From contig CAJMOB010000014.1 in NCBI GenBank assembly GCA_905214925.1, positions 1 to 64,000 of the forward strand: a stretch of 64,000 bases of DNA. Reading direction: 5' to 3'. The stretch is from Scybalomonas sp905214925. GTDB lineage: Bacteria; Bacillota; Clostridia; Lachnospirales; Lachnospiraceae. Both the position numbers and the translations under genes were made by a program. Below, piece by piece: positions 16,832-26,503 of this stretch (positions are counted from its first letter, which is position 1; every line of letters starts with the position of its first letter). A model generated the notes under the pieces. That model searched no databases, was not told the origin of the DNA, and saw nothing but the letters and a program-made list of their open reading frames with translations.

Positions 16832-17740
16832 TTATTTAGAAAATTTTTCGGCTACTTTATTATATATTGGTGTTGGAACACCATATTTTTTTCCAAGGCG
16901 CACGACTTCGTAAACAAGACCATCAATTTCGGATGCTTTTCCTGCCCAAATATCACGTTGCATAGAAGCAGATGCATTTGGTGCTAATTGATCCATAATC
17001 TCTAAATTAATTTCTACGATATTTTCTGGAAGTGAAATATTCATAGCTTTTGCAATTGCATTGATTTCTTCGATTAATGTGATAAAAGTCGAACGAATTT
17101 CTCCTTCTTTTTGCACTTCTTCTACTCTCACATCATAGTAAGCACCGCAGGCAGCCATTGGAGAAACAAAAGAGAATTTTTGGAGAGCATCTTTTTGAAT
17201 GTTATCAGAAAGAATAACATCAATTCCTGCATCTTCTAAATCTTTTTTTATCGTTTCTAGCTCTGGACGAAACTCTTTCTTATTGCGAACTCCATAAACA
17301 ATACGGAAAATATCTCCACTTTGCAATATTTTACCAGCTTCTTTAATTTCTCCTACAATATAGATACAACCATCGATTACTAAAACTTCTGGTAACTGTT
17401 CTTGTAGTTTTTTACCTGTTCCGTAAATATTTAAAAGAGGAATCACGATAGTTTTCTCATGAGAAGCTCTTTTAATAAACGGTATTGTATCTTCCAAAGA
17501 ATATCCTTTTACACAGACAAAAATCACATCCGCCTTTTCATTATAGTGTTCCATATCACAAACTTTAATTGGGTTTACTGTAAAGTTTCCTTTTCTTGTT
17601 GTTTCAAAAGAAAGTCCATGCTCTTCCATTGCATGTAAATGAGTACCTCTTGCAATTAAAGTTACATCCTTCTTTGCATTGGCAAGAAAACCACCAATAC
17701 TTCCGCCAGTTCCACCAGCGCCAATAATTAAATATTTCAT
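16832..17740 (-). CDS. 2-dehydropantoate 2-reductase family protein
   Basis: 302 aa. N-terminal Rossmann motif GAGGTGGSIGGFLA (about 7-20) for NADPH, then the ApbA/PanE core and helical C-terminal domain (KFSFVSPMAACGAYYDV, SMQRDIWAGKASEIDGLVYEVV). PanE reduces ketopantoate to pantoate in pantothenate and CoA synthesis, but this family has many paralogues with other 2-oxo acid substrates and no other pan genes are adjacent, so the assignment stops at the family. Monocistronic, with a poor ribosome site. Confidence 0.8.
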   Translation of the reverse strand: MKYLIIGAGGTGGSIGGFLANAKKDVTLIARGTHLHAMEEHGLSFETTRKGNFTVNPIKVCDMEHYNEKADVIFVCVKGYSLEDTIPFIKRASHEKTIVIPLLNIYGTGKKLQEQLPEVLVIDGCIYIVGEIKEAGKILQSGDIFRIVYGVRNKKEFRPELETIKKDLEDAGIDVILSDNIQKDALQKFSFVSPMAACGAYYDVRVEEVQKEGEIRSTFITLIEEINAIAKAMNISLPENIVEINLEIMDQLAPNASASMQRDIWAGKASEIDGLVYEVVRLGKKYGVPTPIYNKVAEKFSK

Positions 17741-18028
17741 ATAAAAATAATTCCTTTCTTTTTACCAACCTTTATTTTCTCATTTGAATTTGATAATGTT
17801 GATTTTTCTGTACTTATTATACAGTACTCAAAGGAACGATTCAAGTTTGATGATTTTTCCTCCGTTTTACAGCAATCATTTTATTACTCCCTTTTTTGAT
17901 AGTATCTTACAAAAAAGTGCATACTATTCTTTTTTTATTTGATAATATACAATGCAAAATAGAGATACAAAAAAGGAAATAAAAAGTATTTCTAAAATCT
18001 TTCAAACTGATATAAGGAGTAACTGATT

Positions 18029-18913
18029 ATGAAATTTTATGGACCCATTGTAAGACCGCAAACGGATGCAAATAGTGTTTTTATTGAAGTAACAGTTGGA
18101 TGTACTCATAACGAGTGTACTTTTTGCAATTTTTATAAAGAATATCCCTTTCGGGTTATACCGCTTGACCAAGTGGAAGAAAATTTGAAGGAAGCCTCTA
18201 TTTTATATCCTCATGCAAAACGAATCTGGGCATCTGGTGGGAATCCGTTTGCTCTGAGTACCGAGAAATTAAAGGAATTGGCAATTCTTTTTCAAAAATA
18301 TTTTCCAAAAGCAAATATTGCAACGTATGCTAGAGTTGATGATCTGTATAATAAAAGCGTAGAAGACATTCGTGTTCTTAAAAATCTTGGTATTAATGAT
18401 ATTGTTATTGGTATTGAAAGTGGCGATGATGAAGTATTAAAAAAGGTCAAAAAAGGATATACCTCTTCTGATATTATAAGGGAATGTCAAAAGCTTGAAG
18501 AGGCAGGTATGATTTATCGAGTGATTTATCTTGGAGGGCTTGGAGGTTATGGAAAAGGAATAGAAAATGCATTAAACTCTGCTAAAGTTTTCAATCAAAT
18601 TCATCCAACTTATATGATTATGACGAACGTATCTGTACTTCCAGACACAGAGCTTTATCAAGAAATGCAGATAGGAAGTTTTAAAGAAGCCTCTGAAAAA
18701 GAACGGATTCAAGAATTTCGTACTTTAATCGCGAATCTGGACAATACCATTACTGTAGATTCTAGAACAGCGGCAAATTCTATCTATTTTGTAGCAAACC
18801 TTCCAGAGGATAAACAAACATTAGTTGCAAAATTAGATAAGATAATTGAAAATTTTACAGAAGCCGAAGAAACTATATTTCATTCAAGAAGAGCAAAAAT
18901 GACTTCTGTTTAA
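18029..18913 (+). CDS. Radical SAM protein
   Basis: 294 aa. The iron-sulfur motif is GCTHNECTFC (C-x4-C-x2-C, near residues 25-33), the spacing seen in the HxxCTFC radical SAM subgroup rather than the classic C-x3-C-x2-C. Further radical SAM elements follow (WASGGNPF, GIESGDDEVLKKVKKGYT, YLGGLGGYG). It should cleave S-adenosylmethionine to make a 5'-deoxyadenosyl radical; the substrate is not known. AAGGAG precedes the ATG. It stands alone and ends in a terminator. Confidence 0.85.
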   Translation: MKFYGPIVRPQTDANSVFIEVTVGCTHNECTFCNFYKEYPFRVIPLDQVEENLKEASILYPHAKRIWASGGNPFALSTEKLKELAILFQKYFPKANIATYARVDDLYNKSVEDIRVLKNLGINDIVIGIESGDDEVLKKVKKGYTSSDIIRECQKLEEAGMIYRVIYLGGLGGYGKGIENALNSAKVFNQIHPTYMIMTNVSVLPDTELYQEMQIGSFKEASEKERIQEFRTLIANLDNTITVDSRTAANSIYFVANLPEDKQTLVAKLDKIIENFTEAEETIFHSRRAKMTSV

Positions 18914-18988
18914 TTTTATTCCAATGAGTTTTATTGCTGTATACATACGTCTACCATAAGATACAGCACTTTCTTAATAAATATAATA

Positions 18989-19026
18989 TAAGCGGTCATA
19001 TCATATTTGATATAACCGCTTTTTTC
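18989..19026 (+). terminator. Terminator of the radical SAM gene
   Basis: The stem AAGCGGTcATATCA / TGATATaACCGCTT is followed by TTTTTT. Confidence 0.85.
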
Positions 19027-19064
19027 AACTCATTGGTATATTGTTTTTCTATCTGTGCGTACTT

Positions 19065-20087
19065 TCACTTTGACCAGACATGAGGTTCTTTTGCAGATAC
19101 AGCAGTGTTTTGTGCCATTACACCTACAAGAGGATGAGGAATATAAGGTTCTTCTAAATAAGCGATCTCTTCTGCTGTTAAAGATAGTGAAACCGCCTTT
19201 ACCGCCCCTTCTACATGATGGAGTTTTGTCGCTCCAACAACTGGAGAAGTAACCTTTGTTAAAAGCCATGCTAGAGAAACTTCTGTCATAGATACCCCAT
19301 GTTTTTTTGCTAATTCTACTACTCGATCAATGATAATTCTATCTTGTGCAGCCGTTGTATCGTATTTTAATCGAGCATAGCTATCCTCCTGAAGTCGTTT
19401 TGATGTTTCTCCAGGGTGCTTAGATAGTCTTCCACCAGCAAGTGCGCTATATGGTGTCATGGCAATATTATCCTCTTTACAAAGTTTTGCCATCTCTCTC
19501 TCTTCTTCTCGAAAAATTAAGTTATAATGTCCTTGTACTGACACAAACTGAGGGAATCCTTCTTTTTGGGCGAGTGCATTTGCCTTGGCAAGTTGCCACG
19601 CAAAACAGTTAGAAATTCCAATATATCGAGCTTTTCCTGCCTTTACCACATGATGGAGGCCATCTAAAATATCAAAAATTGGTGTCTGATAATCCCACAT
19701 ATGATAAATATAAAGATCTACATAATCCATCCCAAGATTTTTTAGACTTTTATCTAGCATACGTTCAATATGTTGCTGGCCAGTAATTCCTGTATGAAGC
19801 TCTTCTTCTGTACGAGGAAGGAATTTTGTAGCAACAACTACATCTTCTCGTTTAGCAAAATCCTTTAATGCACGCCCTAAATACTGCTCGCTTGTTCCAC
19901 TTTGATATGCGATTGCTGTATCAAAGAAATTGATACCTAATTCTAACCCATGTTTGATAATTTTACGAGAATGTTCTTCATCGAGTGTCCATGTATGTTG
20001 TCCACTTTTTGCATCACCAAATCCCATACATCCCATACAAATGCGTGATACTTGTAGTTCTGAATTTCCTAATTTTACGTATTCCAT
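19065..20087 (-). CDS. Aldo/keto reductase
   Basis: 340 aa, TIM-barrel aldo/keto reductase. Catalytic tetrad visible: Asp and Tyr in FFDTAIAYQSG (about 55-65), Lys in VVATKFLP and His in LYIYHMWD. The C-terminal GATKLHHVEGAV segment binds the NADP(H) phosphate. It reduces an aldehyde or ketone with NADPH; the substrate is unknown. A MerR-type gene lies 60 bp upstream on the same strand, so the two are probably co-transcribed. Confidence 0.88.
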   Translation of the reverse strand: MEYVKLGNSELQVSRICMGCMGFGDAKSGQHTWTLDEEHSRKIIKHGLELGINFFDTAIAYQSGTSEQYLGRALKDFAKREDVVVATKFLPRTEEELHTGITGQQHIERMLDKSLKNLGMDYVDLYIYHMWDYQTPIFDILDGLHHVVKAGKARYIGISNCFAWQLAKANALAQKEGFPQFVSVQGHYNLIFREEEREMAKLCKEDNIAMTPYSALAGGRLSKHPGETSKRLQEDSYARLKYDTTAAQDRIIIDRVVELAKKHGVSMTEVSLAWLLTKVTSPVVGATKLHHVEGAVKAVSLSLTAEEIAYLEEPYIPHPLVGVMAQNTAVSAKEPHVWSK

Positions 20088-20147
20088 TTCTTCTTATTCC
20101 TTTCTCTTCTTACTTCTATCCCATAATAAATTTTTCGTATTATTTTT

Positions 20148-20513
20148 TTAAATCTTATTTTTTAATGTGAGATGATTACAAATTTCATATTTCAAATAGT
20201 CGAGTCGATCCAACTGATTTTCCTTAAAATGTATTTCATCTAAAATCTTGTTCCTTTTTTGATTTAACATCCATAATCTTTCTTCATCGGAATTTCCTTT
20301 CTCTAGCAGCAGTCGCATATAAGTTTCAATTTCATATGTGGTGAAGCCAATGTCATATAATGTCATAATCATGCTTAGATTTTCCAAGTCGGAATCATCA
20401 TATTGCCATGCACCTATTACTTTCTTTATAGTATTATATAGTCCCCAACTTTCATATTCTTGGAGGACTTTTATTGGGATTTGATACCGATTACTGGTTT
20501 CTTCCATTGTCAT
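20148..20513 (-). CDS. MerR-family-like regulator
   Basis: 121 aa. An N-terminal winged helix of MerR type (TSNRYQIPIKVLQEYESWGLYN, WQYDDSDLENLSMIMTLYDIGFTTYEIETYM) is followed by a long coiled coil (about 80-110) for dimerisation. The usual wing arginines are weakly conserved and there are no cysteine metal ligands. GAAAGGAGAG precedes ATG 20513. It is upstream of the aldo/keto reductase gene, its likely target or co-transcribed partner. Confidence 0.75.
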   Translation of the reverse strand: MTMEETSNRYQIPIKVLQEYESWGLYNTIKKVIGAWQYDDSDLENLSMIMTLYDIGFTTYEIETYMRLLLEKGNSDEERLWMLNQKRNKILDEIHFKENQLDRLDYLKYEICNHLTLKNKI

Positions 20514-20607
20514 ATGCTCTCTCCTTTCCTACTTTTTATAGAAAACAATGATGAGAAATAGAACAAGTGTACTTTTTTATATGATAGGAAATGAAGCTTT
20601 CTACCAT

Positions 20608-20646
20608 ATAAAAAATAGTAGATGTTCTTTGCATCTACTATTTTAG
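20608..20646 (-). terminator. Terminator of the VOC-lysR transcript
   Basis: The stem AAAATAGTAGATG / CATCTACTATTTT has a T-run in the leftward direction, 50 bp past the LysR stop. Confidence 0.85.
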
Positions 20647-20695
20647 TATTTTTATTCTTTTATGTCTAATGCTTATCATTAATAAAAAGAAATGC

Positions 20696-21562
20696 CTAGT
20701 TAGCATATCTTAAAAATTCAATAAATTTTGCTGTAGCAGAAGAGAACATCTGACTTTTTTTCCAGACTAAAACTGCTCCTGTATCCAAAGATGGATATAG
20801 AGGGATAAATTTCAAATCGTCATAGCAAAGTCCCAAATCAAAGCAAAGAGCAACTCCAACATGATGTCTTACCATATTTGCGGCATTTAAAATTAAATTA
20901 TATCTTGCGGCAATCTCGATTTGTTCATATATTTCTCCGAACCAGTTAGAAATTTCATTCTTGACACTTTCTCGTCCAGGAATTAAGAGAGGAATAGGAA
21001 TCAGATCCTTTGCAGAAATTGATTTTTGATTGGCGATTGGTAGCTCTTTCGTTGTTAGAATCCCCCACTGTTCTTTCTTTGTCATACGTACAAAATCATA
21101 TTTACTAATATCTACAGGCTCCATAAGAAGGCCGATATCTAAAATTCCTTGTTCAATTCTCTCTTTGATATCGTCGGCATTGGCACTATAAATTTGAAAG
21201 CTAACGAGTGGATACTGTTTTCTAAATTGATACATTTTTTCTGAGAGGTATGACATATTCTGAGTCTCGCCACAGCCAATTGCGATCTCGCCTGCAAGTT
21301 CTTCCTCATTTTGTATAAATTCTTCTTTTGTTTTTTCTACAAGAGAAAGGATTTCTTGTGCTCGTCGCTTTAAAAGTAGTCCTTCTTCTGTTAAAATAAT
21401 GCTATGTTTGCTTCTGTGAAATAATTTGACTCCTAGTTCTCCTTCTAACTGCATCAACTGTCGTGATAACGTTGGCTGTGTCATATGCAATCGAATAGCT
21501 GCTTTTGTGATATTTTCTTCTCTAGCAACCATCAGAAAGTATTTCAAAACTCGAAGTTCCAT
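20696..21562 (-). CDS. LysR-family transcriptional regulator
   Basis: 288 aa. The N-terminal helix-turn-helix is classic (MELRVLKYFLMVAREENITK, AAIRLHMTQPTLSRQLMQLE, about 1-60), followed by the two-lobed effector-binding domain (about 90-288; GEIAIGCGETQNMSYLSEKM). It binds a small-molecule co-inducer that I cannot identify. Co-transcribed behind the VOC-family gene with a 10-bp gap. Confidence 0.9.
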   Translation of the reverse strand: MELRVLKYFLMVAREENITKAAIRLHMTQPTLSRQLMQLEGELGVKLFHRSKHSIILTEEGLLLKRRAQEILSLVEKTKEEFIQNEEELAGEIAIGCGETQNMSYLSEKMYQFRKQYPLVSFQIYSANADDIKERIEQGILDIGLLMEPVDISKYDFVRMTKKEQWGILTTKELPIANQKSISAKDLIPIPLLIPGRESVKNEISNWFGEIYEQIEIAARYNLILNAANMVRHHVGVALCFDLGLCYDDLKFIPLYPSLDTGAVLVWKKSQMFSSATAKFIEFLRYAN

Positions 21563-21572
21563 AAATAATACC

Positions 21573-21935
21573 TTATGCCTTTATAATCTGTATTTGAATA
21601 CCATTTGGATCGGTTATAAAAAAACACTCCATATCTTTTCCAAATATTTGAGGTTCTATTGTTATCATTTGTTTTTCTCTAGCTTCTTTAAGGATGTCTT
21701 TATAATTCTCACAAGCGATTCCAATGGATATCCCGCTATTATCTACTCGATTTTGAGATACTGCTTTATTTTCAAGTAATTCTATTTTCATTCCATTTTC
21801 AGCAGTATAAAAAGCAATTGTTATTTCATCGTTTGGTGAGAAGGTGTTTATCAGTTTCAAACCAAGAAAATTTTCATAAAATATTTTTGACTCATCCATA
21901 TCTTTTACATGAATTGTAATCCATTGAATATTCAT
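21573..21935 (-). CDS. VOC (glyoxalase/bleomycin resistance) family protein
   Basis: 120 aa with the two beta-alpha-beta-beta-beta halves of the vicinal-oxygen-chelate fold: IQWITIHVKDMDESKIFYENFLGL at the start and FFITDPNGIQIQII at the end. Possible metal ligands are H8 and the Glu in KIELLE. Function within the family is open (lyase, dioxygenase or binding protein). TAGGAGG lies before ATG 21935. It leads a two-gene operon with the LysR regulator. Confidence 0.85.
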   Translation of the reverse strand: MNIQWITIHVKDMDESKIFYENFLGLKLINTFSPNDEITIAFYTAENGMKIELLENKAVSQNRVDNSGISIGIACENYKDILKEAREKQMITIEPQIFGKDMECFFITDPNGIQIQIIKA

Positions 21936-22814
21936 TTGGAAACCTCCTATTTTTTCTATAATTGGATTTTATTACTTTTTTAAGATTATTTATTATATTT
22001 AATAGTATTAGTTTTTTATATCGAAATGATCATACTATATTTTCAATAAAATGACAAGTTTTTGAAAGTTCTAGCTGTCCCATTCTGTTTTAATAAATCA
22101 TGGAAATCAAAAAAATCCCAGATAGGACATTTATTGCTGGGATTCTACAAAAATTACTTACATTTATTATTTTTGAATATTCCTATTTTATAATATGGAA
22201 CTACTTTTCTAAAAAAGAAGAAGAGAAACCCTAAAAAGAGTTTCTCAACCGCTATTATAAGACACGAAATACGGATATATACTGATCTACTTATTGTACA
22301 TAGAAATAAAAAAAGAATTATATATTTTGTTATTTGCTTTATAAACTCATTTTTTTGTAAATATTATATTAATTATTTGTCTATCGTATAAAAAATAGGC
22401 AATGTTTCTTAGTTTATTTGCAACCAATAAGCGAAAATCATGTTTGTATTCATTATCTTTTCCTTTAAACTTCCACAGGGCTTCTTACCATTACGACCAA
22501 TAAACTTTCCTGTGCTTTAATCAATACGATCTAAATTCCCCCTAGATCATACATATGTTTTTGTTATTCCAATTCCCCATTGGAATAAGTATTTTACGTT
22601 CTTTTTTTCATAGTATTCTCTTTTTGTAGCACAGAATTTATATTCTATTGCTTACATCCATGAATATTATTTATAAAACATATTTTTTATCGTCAATACT
22701 CATGGAAACTATTTTCTACATAATTAGTACAAAATAGTTACCTCACCTTAAATTCCACTAAAGTAATATAACAAAATACATAACAATTACATAATAGCAT
22801 TTTTTTCCATAAAT
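21936..22814. other. Long non-coding stretch with several small hairpins
   Basis: AT-rich. Inverted repeats are visible: AATCCCAG/CTGGGATT (about 22110-22140), GAGAAAC/GTTTCTC (about 22222-22245) and ATTCCAAT/ATTGGAAT (about 22568-22586). The leftward strand at 22409-22651 looks like decayed coding sequence and is listed separately. No intact gene is seen. Confidence 0.5.
22409..22651 (-). pseudogene. Decayed coding remnant, about 80 codons
   Basis: One leftward frame reads with protein-like composition (YEKKNVKYLFQWGIGITKTY, then NLDRID, then STGKFIGRNGKKPCGSLKEK) but is broken by an in-frame TGA and a TAA, and a neighbouring frame (MYDLGG) seems to continue one segment, suggesting a frameshift as well. 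There is no start codon or ribosome site. The family is not recognised. Confidence 0.3.
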
Positions 22815-22861
22815 GAACATGACGAGTTTTGCAATTTTTTTTTGCAAAACTCGTCATGTTC
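22815..22861. terminator. Perfect 20-bp hairpin with a seven-T loop
   Basis: GAACATGACGAGTTTTGCAA (22815-22834) pairs perfectly with 22842-22861. It lies 12 bp past the stop of the DUF1624 gene and may end its transcript, but no T-tract follows on that strand, which is unusual. Confidence 0.6.
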
Positions 22862-22873
22862 TTAAAAGTACCT

Positions 22874-23614
22874 TTAACTTATTACAATAAAATGAAAGGT
22901 ATATAAGATGATATAAATTAATGGTTGATGAATAATATATATAATAAGAGATTTCTTTCCAAGAGTTTCTAATAGTTTTCTTTCCTTCCATGCAAATAGT
23001 GATAATTTTTGTTTCTCTGTTAAAATTCTATAGAAAAAATAGCCACTGCTAAAAAGAAAAATCCATGGTAAAATGGAAAAATAATCAGAAGAATAAAATT
23101 TAGGTTCTTTCAAACCAATATAAGTTGTAAAAAGGTTACAGTACCAATCTTCTGGTAATCTTATGAAATTCCATGATTCAAACCCTAAGTATCCTAAATT
23201 AATATTGCGAAAGAGGAGAAATAATAAAAAACTACCAAAGAATCCTCCTGCGGTTGGTATCTTTTTTAAAAGTTGTTCCAATGGAATAAAAATAAGTGTA
23301 CAAGAACCAATACAAGTTAAAACTCCGATTATGATTCGATATTCAGGCATAACGAATAATGTGATAATAGAAATCATGGCACCCGTACCAAAAACAATAA
23401 GCCCTCTTTTCCATTTGTTCCTTCCCATAGACCAACAAAAACCTGCTAATAATATAAAAATCCAGCAAATGCTTTGTTGCCAAAGGTATCCTAGTGTCCC
23501 ATAAAACCATGTCCAATTTTTATGAAAAAGATATACTTCATCCCACACAAAGTGGTAAGCGAGCATACTAATTAAATTTAATCCCCGAATCGTATCTATT
23601 CCATGGTAACGCAT
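22874..23614 (-). CDS. DUF1624 / heparan-acetyltransferase-like membrane protein
   Basis: The start at 23614 (MRYHGIDTIRGL) is preferred because TAGGAGTG lies 8 nt before it; an ATG at 23632 overlaps that site. 246 aa, about seven membrane helices. The opening motif R-G-D/N in IDTIRGLNLISMLAYHFVWD and the closing LGKKSLIIYIIHQPLIY are typical of the DUF1624 and acyltransferase-3-like families, which move acyl groups across the membrane onto sugars or lipids. The substrate is unknown. Monocistronic. Confidence 0.75.
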   Translation of the reverse strand: MRYHGIDTIRGLNLISMLAYHFVWDEVYLFHKNWTWFYGTLGYLWQQSICWIFILLAGFCWSMGRNKWKRGLIVFGTGAMISIITLFVMPEYRIIIGVLTCIGSCTLIFIPLEQLLKKIPTAGGFFGSFLLFLLFRNINLGYLGFESWNFIRLPEDWYCNLFTTYIGLKEPKFYSSDYFSILPWIFLFSSGYFFYRILTEKQKLSLFAWKERKLLETLGKKSLIIYIIHQPLIYIILYTFHFIVIS

Positions 23615-23739
23615 AGCGTTCACTCCTATCATTCGCTCCTAGTATTTCTTGTTATTTAAGCTTTCCCAAGTACCAATTCCTTTAATCAAATTTTGGCTAT
23701 TAATTGATGCTTATAATACATTACCTACAATAAGAAAGC

Positions 23740-23790
23740 AATAAGAAAGCAGTAAAAATAAATTTCTTTTTTCACTGCTTTCTTATTATA
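23740..23790 (-). terminator. Terminator of the suf operon
   Basis: The stem AATAAGAAAGCAGT / ACTGCTTTCTTATT has a loop of about 20 nt and lies 12 bp past the sufU stop. The direct repeat AATAAGAAAGC flanks its left arm. Confidence 0.75.
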
Positions 23791-23801
23791 AATCAATTAC
23801 T

Positions 23802-24230
23802 CTATTTTTCACTTTCTAGCATTTCTTTCATAGTATGCCATCCAAGAACTGCACATTTGACCCGAGCAGGCATATGAGAAATATCTTGTAGTGCAGAAGC
23901 TTCTTCTAATTGTTCTAATTCTTCTTCTGTAATATTACCTTGAATCATTTTAAGAAATAAGTCTGCTAAATGTAAAGCTTCTTCTTTTTGCTTTCCAATA
24001 ATTAAGTCCAACATCATATCGGCAGATGCTTGGGAAATTGCACAACCACATCCTTCAAATGCTCCCTTAACAATAATATTATCTTCTACTTTTAATTTTA
24101 GCCAAATATCATCTCCACAACTTGGATTTACACCTTCTAAAACTAAATTTGCATCTTCCAATTCATGTTTATGAAATGGATTTTTATTGTGTTCAATTAA
24201 AATTTCATTATAAAGTGTTCGATTGTCCAT
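23802..24230 (-). CDS. sufU: Iron-sulfur cluster assembly protein SufU
   Basis: 142 aa. Zinc/sulfur ligands C38 (NPSCGDD), D40, C63 (GCGCAIS) and C126 (VKCAVLGW) are all present. In Firmicutes SufU is a zinc-dependent sulfurtransferase that takes persulfide sulfur from SufS and passes it to SufBCD. It overlaps sufS by 23 bp, so translation is coupled. Last gene of the operon. Confidence 0.93.
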   Translation of the reverse strand: MDNRTLYNEILIEHNKNPFHKHELEDANLVLEGVNPSCGDDIWLKLKVEDNIIVKGAFEGCGCAISQASADMMLDLIIGKQKEEALHLADLFLKMIQGNITEEELEQLEEASALQDISHMPARVKCAVLGWHTMKEMLESEK

Positions 24231-25446
24231 ATCCCATTTTACTCCTTACTTTTGATAAACTTTCTACAAAGGCATCGATTTCTTCTTTTGTATTGTAAAA
24301 AGAAAGACTGGCTCTTGTTGTAGAGGAAACTTTTAAATAATCCATCAACGGTTGTGCACAATGATGACCTGCTCGTACTGCAATCTGATCAAAATCTAAA
24401 ATAGAAGCGATATCGTGAGGATGTACATCATCTAGTGTAAATGTTAAAATCCCACAATGTTCTTCTGGATTTTTTGATCCCAATATATGAATGCCTTCAA
24501 TTTGCTCCATTTTTGATAATGCGTATTCTGTCAATGCATCTTCCCATTTTTGAAGGTTTGAAAATCCTTTGTCTTCCATATATCGGATTGCTTCTGCTAA
24601 TGCAATAGCTCCTCCAGCATTTCCTGTACCCGCTTCAAATTTATAAGGAAGTTCTGCAAACTTAGCATTTGTTTGTGTTACAGACTCTATCATTTCTCCA
24701 CCTGTTAAAAATGGAGGCATTTTTTCTAATAACTCTTCTTTCCCATATAAAACACCAATTCCCATTGGCGCTAATATTTTATGCCCAGAAAATGCTAAGA
24801 AATCTGCATCCAGTTTTTGTACATCAATTAATTTATGAGGAGCACTCTGAGCTGCATCTACTACAACAATTGCTCCATAACTATGAGCTCTTTTTATGAT
24901 GTTATTAATTGGATTTTCCCTTCCGATAACATTGGATACATGAGCGATTGCAACAATTTTTGTTTTTTCTGTAATCGTTTTTTGTATCATTTCTTCAGTA
25001 ATGGTTCCATCATTTTCGCAATATAAAAATTTTAATGTGGCTTTTTTCGCTTTTGCAACCATTTGCCATGGCAATAAATTACTATGATGTTCTAAAATAC
25101 TAACAACAATTTCATCGCCTTCTTGTAAAAAGGTAAGTCCATAACTATAAGCAACTAAGTTTAAACTCTCTGTTGTATTTCTTGTAAAAATAATCTCAGA
25201 AGATTTTTTTGCATTTACAAATTTTTGGACCGTTTTTCTTGCATTTTCCACCTTGTCTGTGGCTTCCATACTTAATCCATATAGCCCTCTTAAAGGATTC
25301 GAATTACAAGTTTTATAAAATTCCTCTTCTGCCTTTAACACAGACCATGGTCTTTGGGAAGTGGCAGCATTGTCTAAATACTTTACATTTGGATTGTTTA
25401 ATAATAGAGGAAAATCCTCACGATATGGATTATGAGAGAGATTCAT
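24208..25446 (-). CDS. sufS: Cysteine desulfurase SufS
   Basis: 412 aa, class V aminotransferase fold. PLP-binding lysine in FSGHKILAPMG (about 220), the AHVSNVIG segment and the active-site cysteine in VRAGHHCAQPLM (about 360) that carries the persulfide. It converts cysteine to alanine and supplies sulfur to SufU. GAGGAGG precedes the ATG. Overlaps sufD by 17 bp and sufU by 23 bp. Confidence 0.95.
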   Translation of the reverse strand: MNLSHNPYREDFPLLLNNPNVKYLDNAATSQRPWSVLKAEEEFYKTCNSNPLRGLYGLSMEATDKVENARKTVQKFVNAKKSSEIIFTRNTTESLNLVAYSYGLTFLQEGDEIVVSILEHHSNLLPWQMVAKAKKATLKFLYCENDGTITEEMIQKTITEKTKIVAIAHVSNVIGRENPINNIIKRAHSYGAIVVVDAAQSAPHKLIDVQKLDADFLAFSGHKILAPMGIGVLYGKEELLEKMPPFLTGGEMIESVTQTNAKFAELPYKFEAGTGNAGGAIALAEAIRYMEDKGFSNLQKWEDALTEYALSKMEQIEGIHILGSKNPEEHCGILTFTLDDVHPHDIASILDFDQIAVRAGHHCAQPLMDYLKVSSTTRASLSFYNTKEEIDAFVESLSKVRSKMGYGQSNTL

Positions 25447-26503
25447 GAGTATCTACCTCCTCTAAATATTGTTGTACATATTGAGCGGATGTTTCATCTG
25501 GAACTCTTCGACAGACAGCATCGATTTTAGCACGAGCGATCATTTTTTGAGCTTCTTCTTTTGACATTCCACGAGAACATAAATAGAATAAAACCTCATC
25601 ATCCAATTTCCCAATAGTAGCACCATGATTACCTTGTACATCTTCTTCCGCACATAAAATAAGAGGAATTGTTTGATTTACAATATCTTCTCCTAATAAT
25701 AACACTTCTTCTTTTTCTTCGCCTTCAGAACCAGCAGAACCATTTTTAAAATCAATTGTTCCTCTTAATAATTTAAAAGCCTGATCTTCTAAAATACCAT
25801 CTGCTAAGAAATTACTTTTTGTCTTTTTTCCTTTATGAAGAGCCACATAATTCATATCAAAACGTTGTGTCCCTTTTCCCATATAGGCGATATGAGATTT
25901 TAATTCACTTTCTTTTCCCGCTAATTCTATGTGACATCCAAGATAATTTTCTTTTCCGCCTAATGCAATCTGAATAATTTCAATGGTAGCACCTTCTTCA
26001 CAGTAACCACCAATATCGTTCAGATGCTCAACTTCTTCTCCTAATGTCTGTAACTGAAATACAGTAACTTTTGAGTGTTTCTTTGCATAAATTCTAGTTT
26101 GAATTGCTAAAAGCCCTTCACTATTTTTGTCTGAGTGATAATTCATAATAAAAGTAGCTTGGCTTCCTTCCTCTGCATGAATTTCAAGTTCATTCATAGC
26201 TTTTACAGAATCTTCATGGAAAAAGTTTAAAATAGTAGGCTCAACCACTTGTTCTTTTGCAGGAATTTGAAAACATTGAATTGGTGTCAAGCTATGCTTC
26301 ATAAACAGACTCATATCTTCTCCCATTCCTGTCGTTAATTGCTCTAATGTTCTTTCTTTTGTTTCCGTTATGATAATGCCACTTGGCACTTTACAATCAA
26401 TGGTAAAACGTTCATTTTCTGTATTTTTATCTTTTAATTCACATTCGTTCATATGAAGCCAATTCCATGTTTTGGCTGGTAAACGATTAATTGTCATATC
26501 CAT
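25430..26503 (-). CDS. sufD: Fe-S cluster assembly scaffold protein SufD
   Basis: 357 aa with the beta-helical SufBD core and the conserved C-terminal motif QGNHGATIGKLDDEVLFYLCSRG, in which the family histidine (NHGA) sits. It forms the SufBC2D scaffold with SufB and SufC. Its ATG shares one base with the sufB stop (TAATG). Confidence 0.92.
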   Translation of the reverse strand: MDMTINRLPAKTWNWLHMNECELKDKNTENERFTIDCKVPSGIIITETKERTLEQLTTGMGEDMSLFMKHSLTPIQCFQIPAKEQVVEPTILNFFHEDSVKAMNELEIHAEEGSQATFIMNYHSDKNSEGLLAIQTRIYAKKHSKVTVFQLQTLGEEVEHLNDIGGYCEEGATIEIIQIALGGKENYLGCHIELAGKESELKSHIAYMGKGTQRFDMNYVALHKGKKTKSNFLADGILEDQAFKLLRGTIDFKNGSAGSEGEEKEEVLLLGEDIVNQTIPLILCAEEDVQGNHGATIGKLDDEVLFYLCSRGMSKEEAQKMIARAKIDAVCRRVPDETSAQYVQQYLEEVDTHESLS

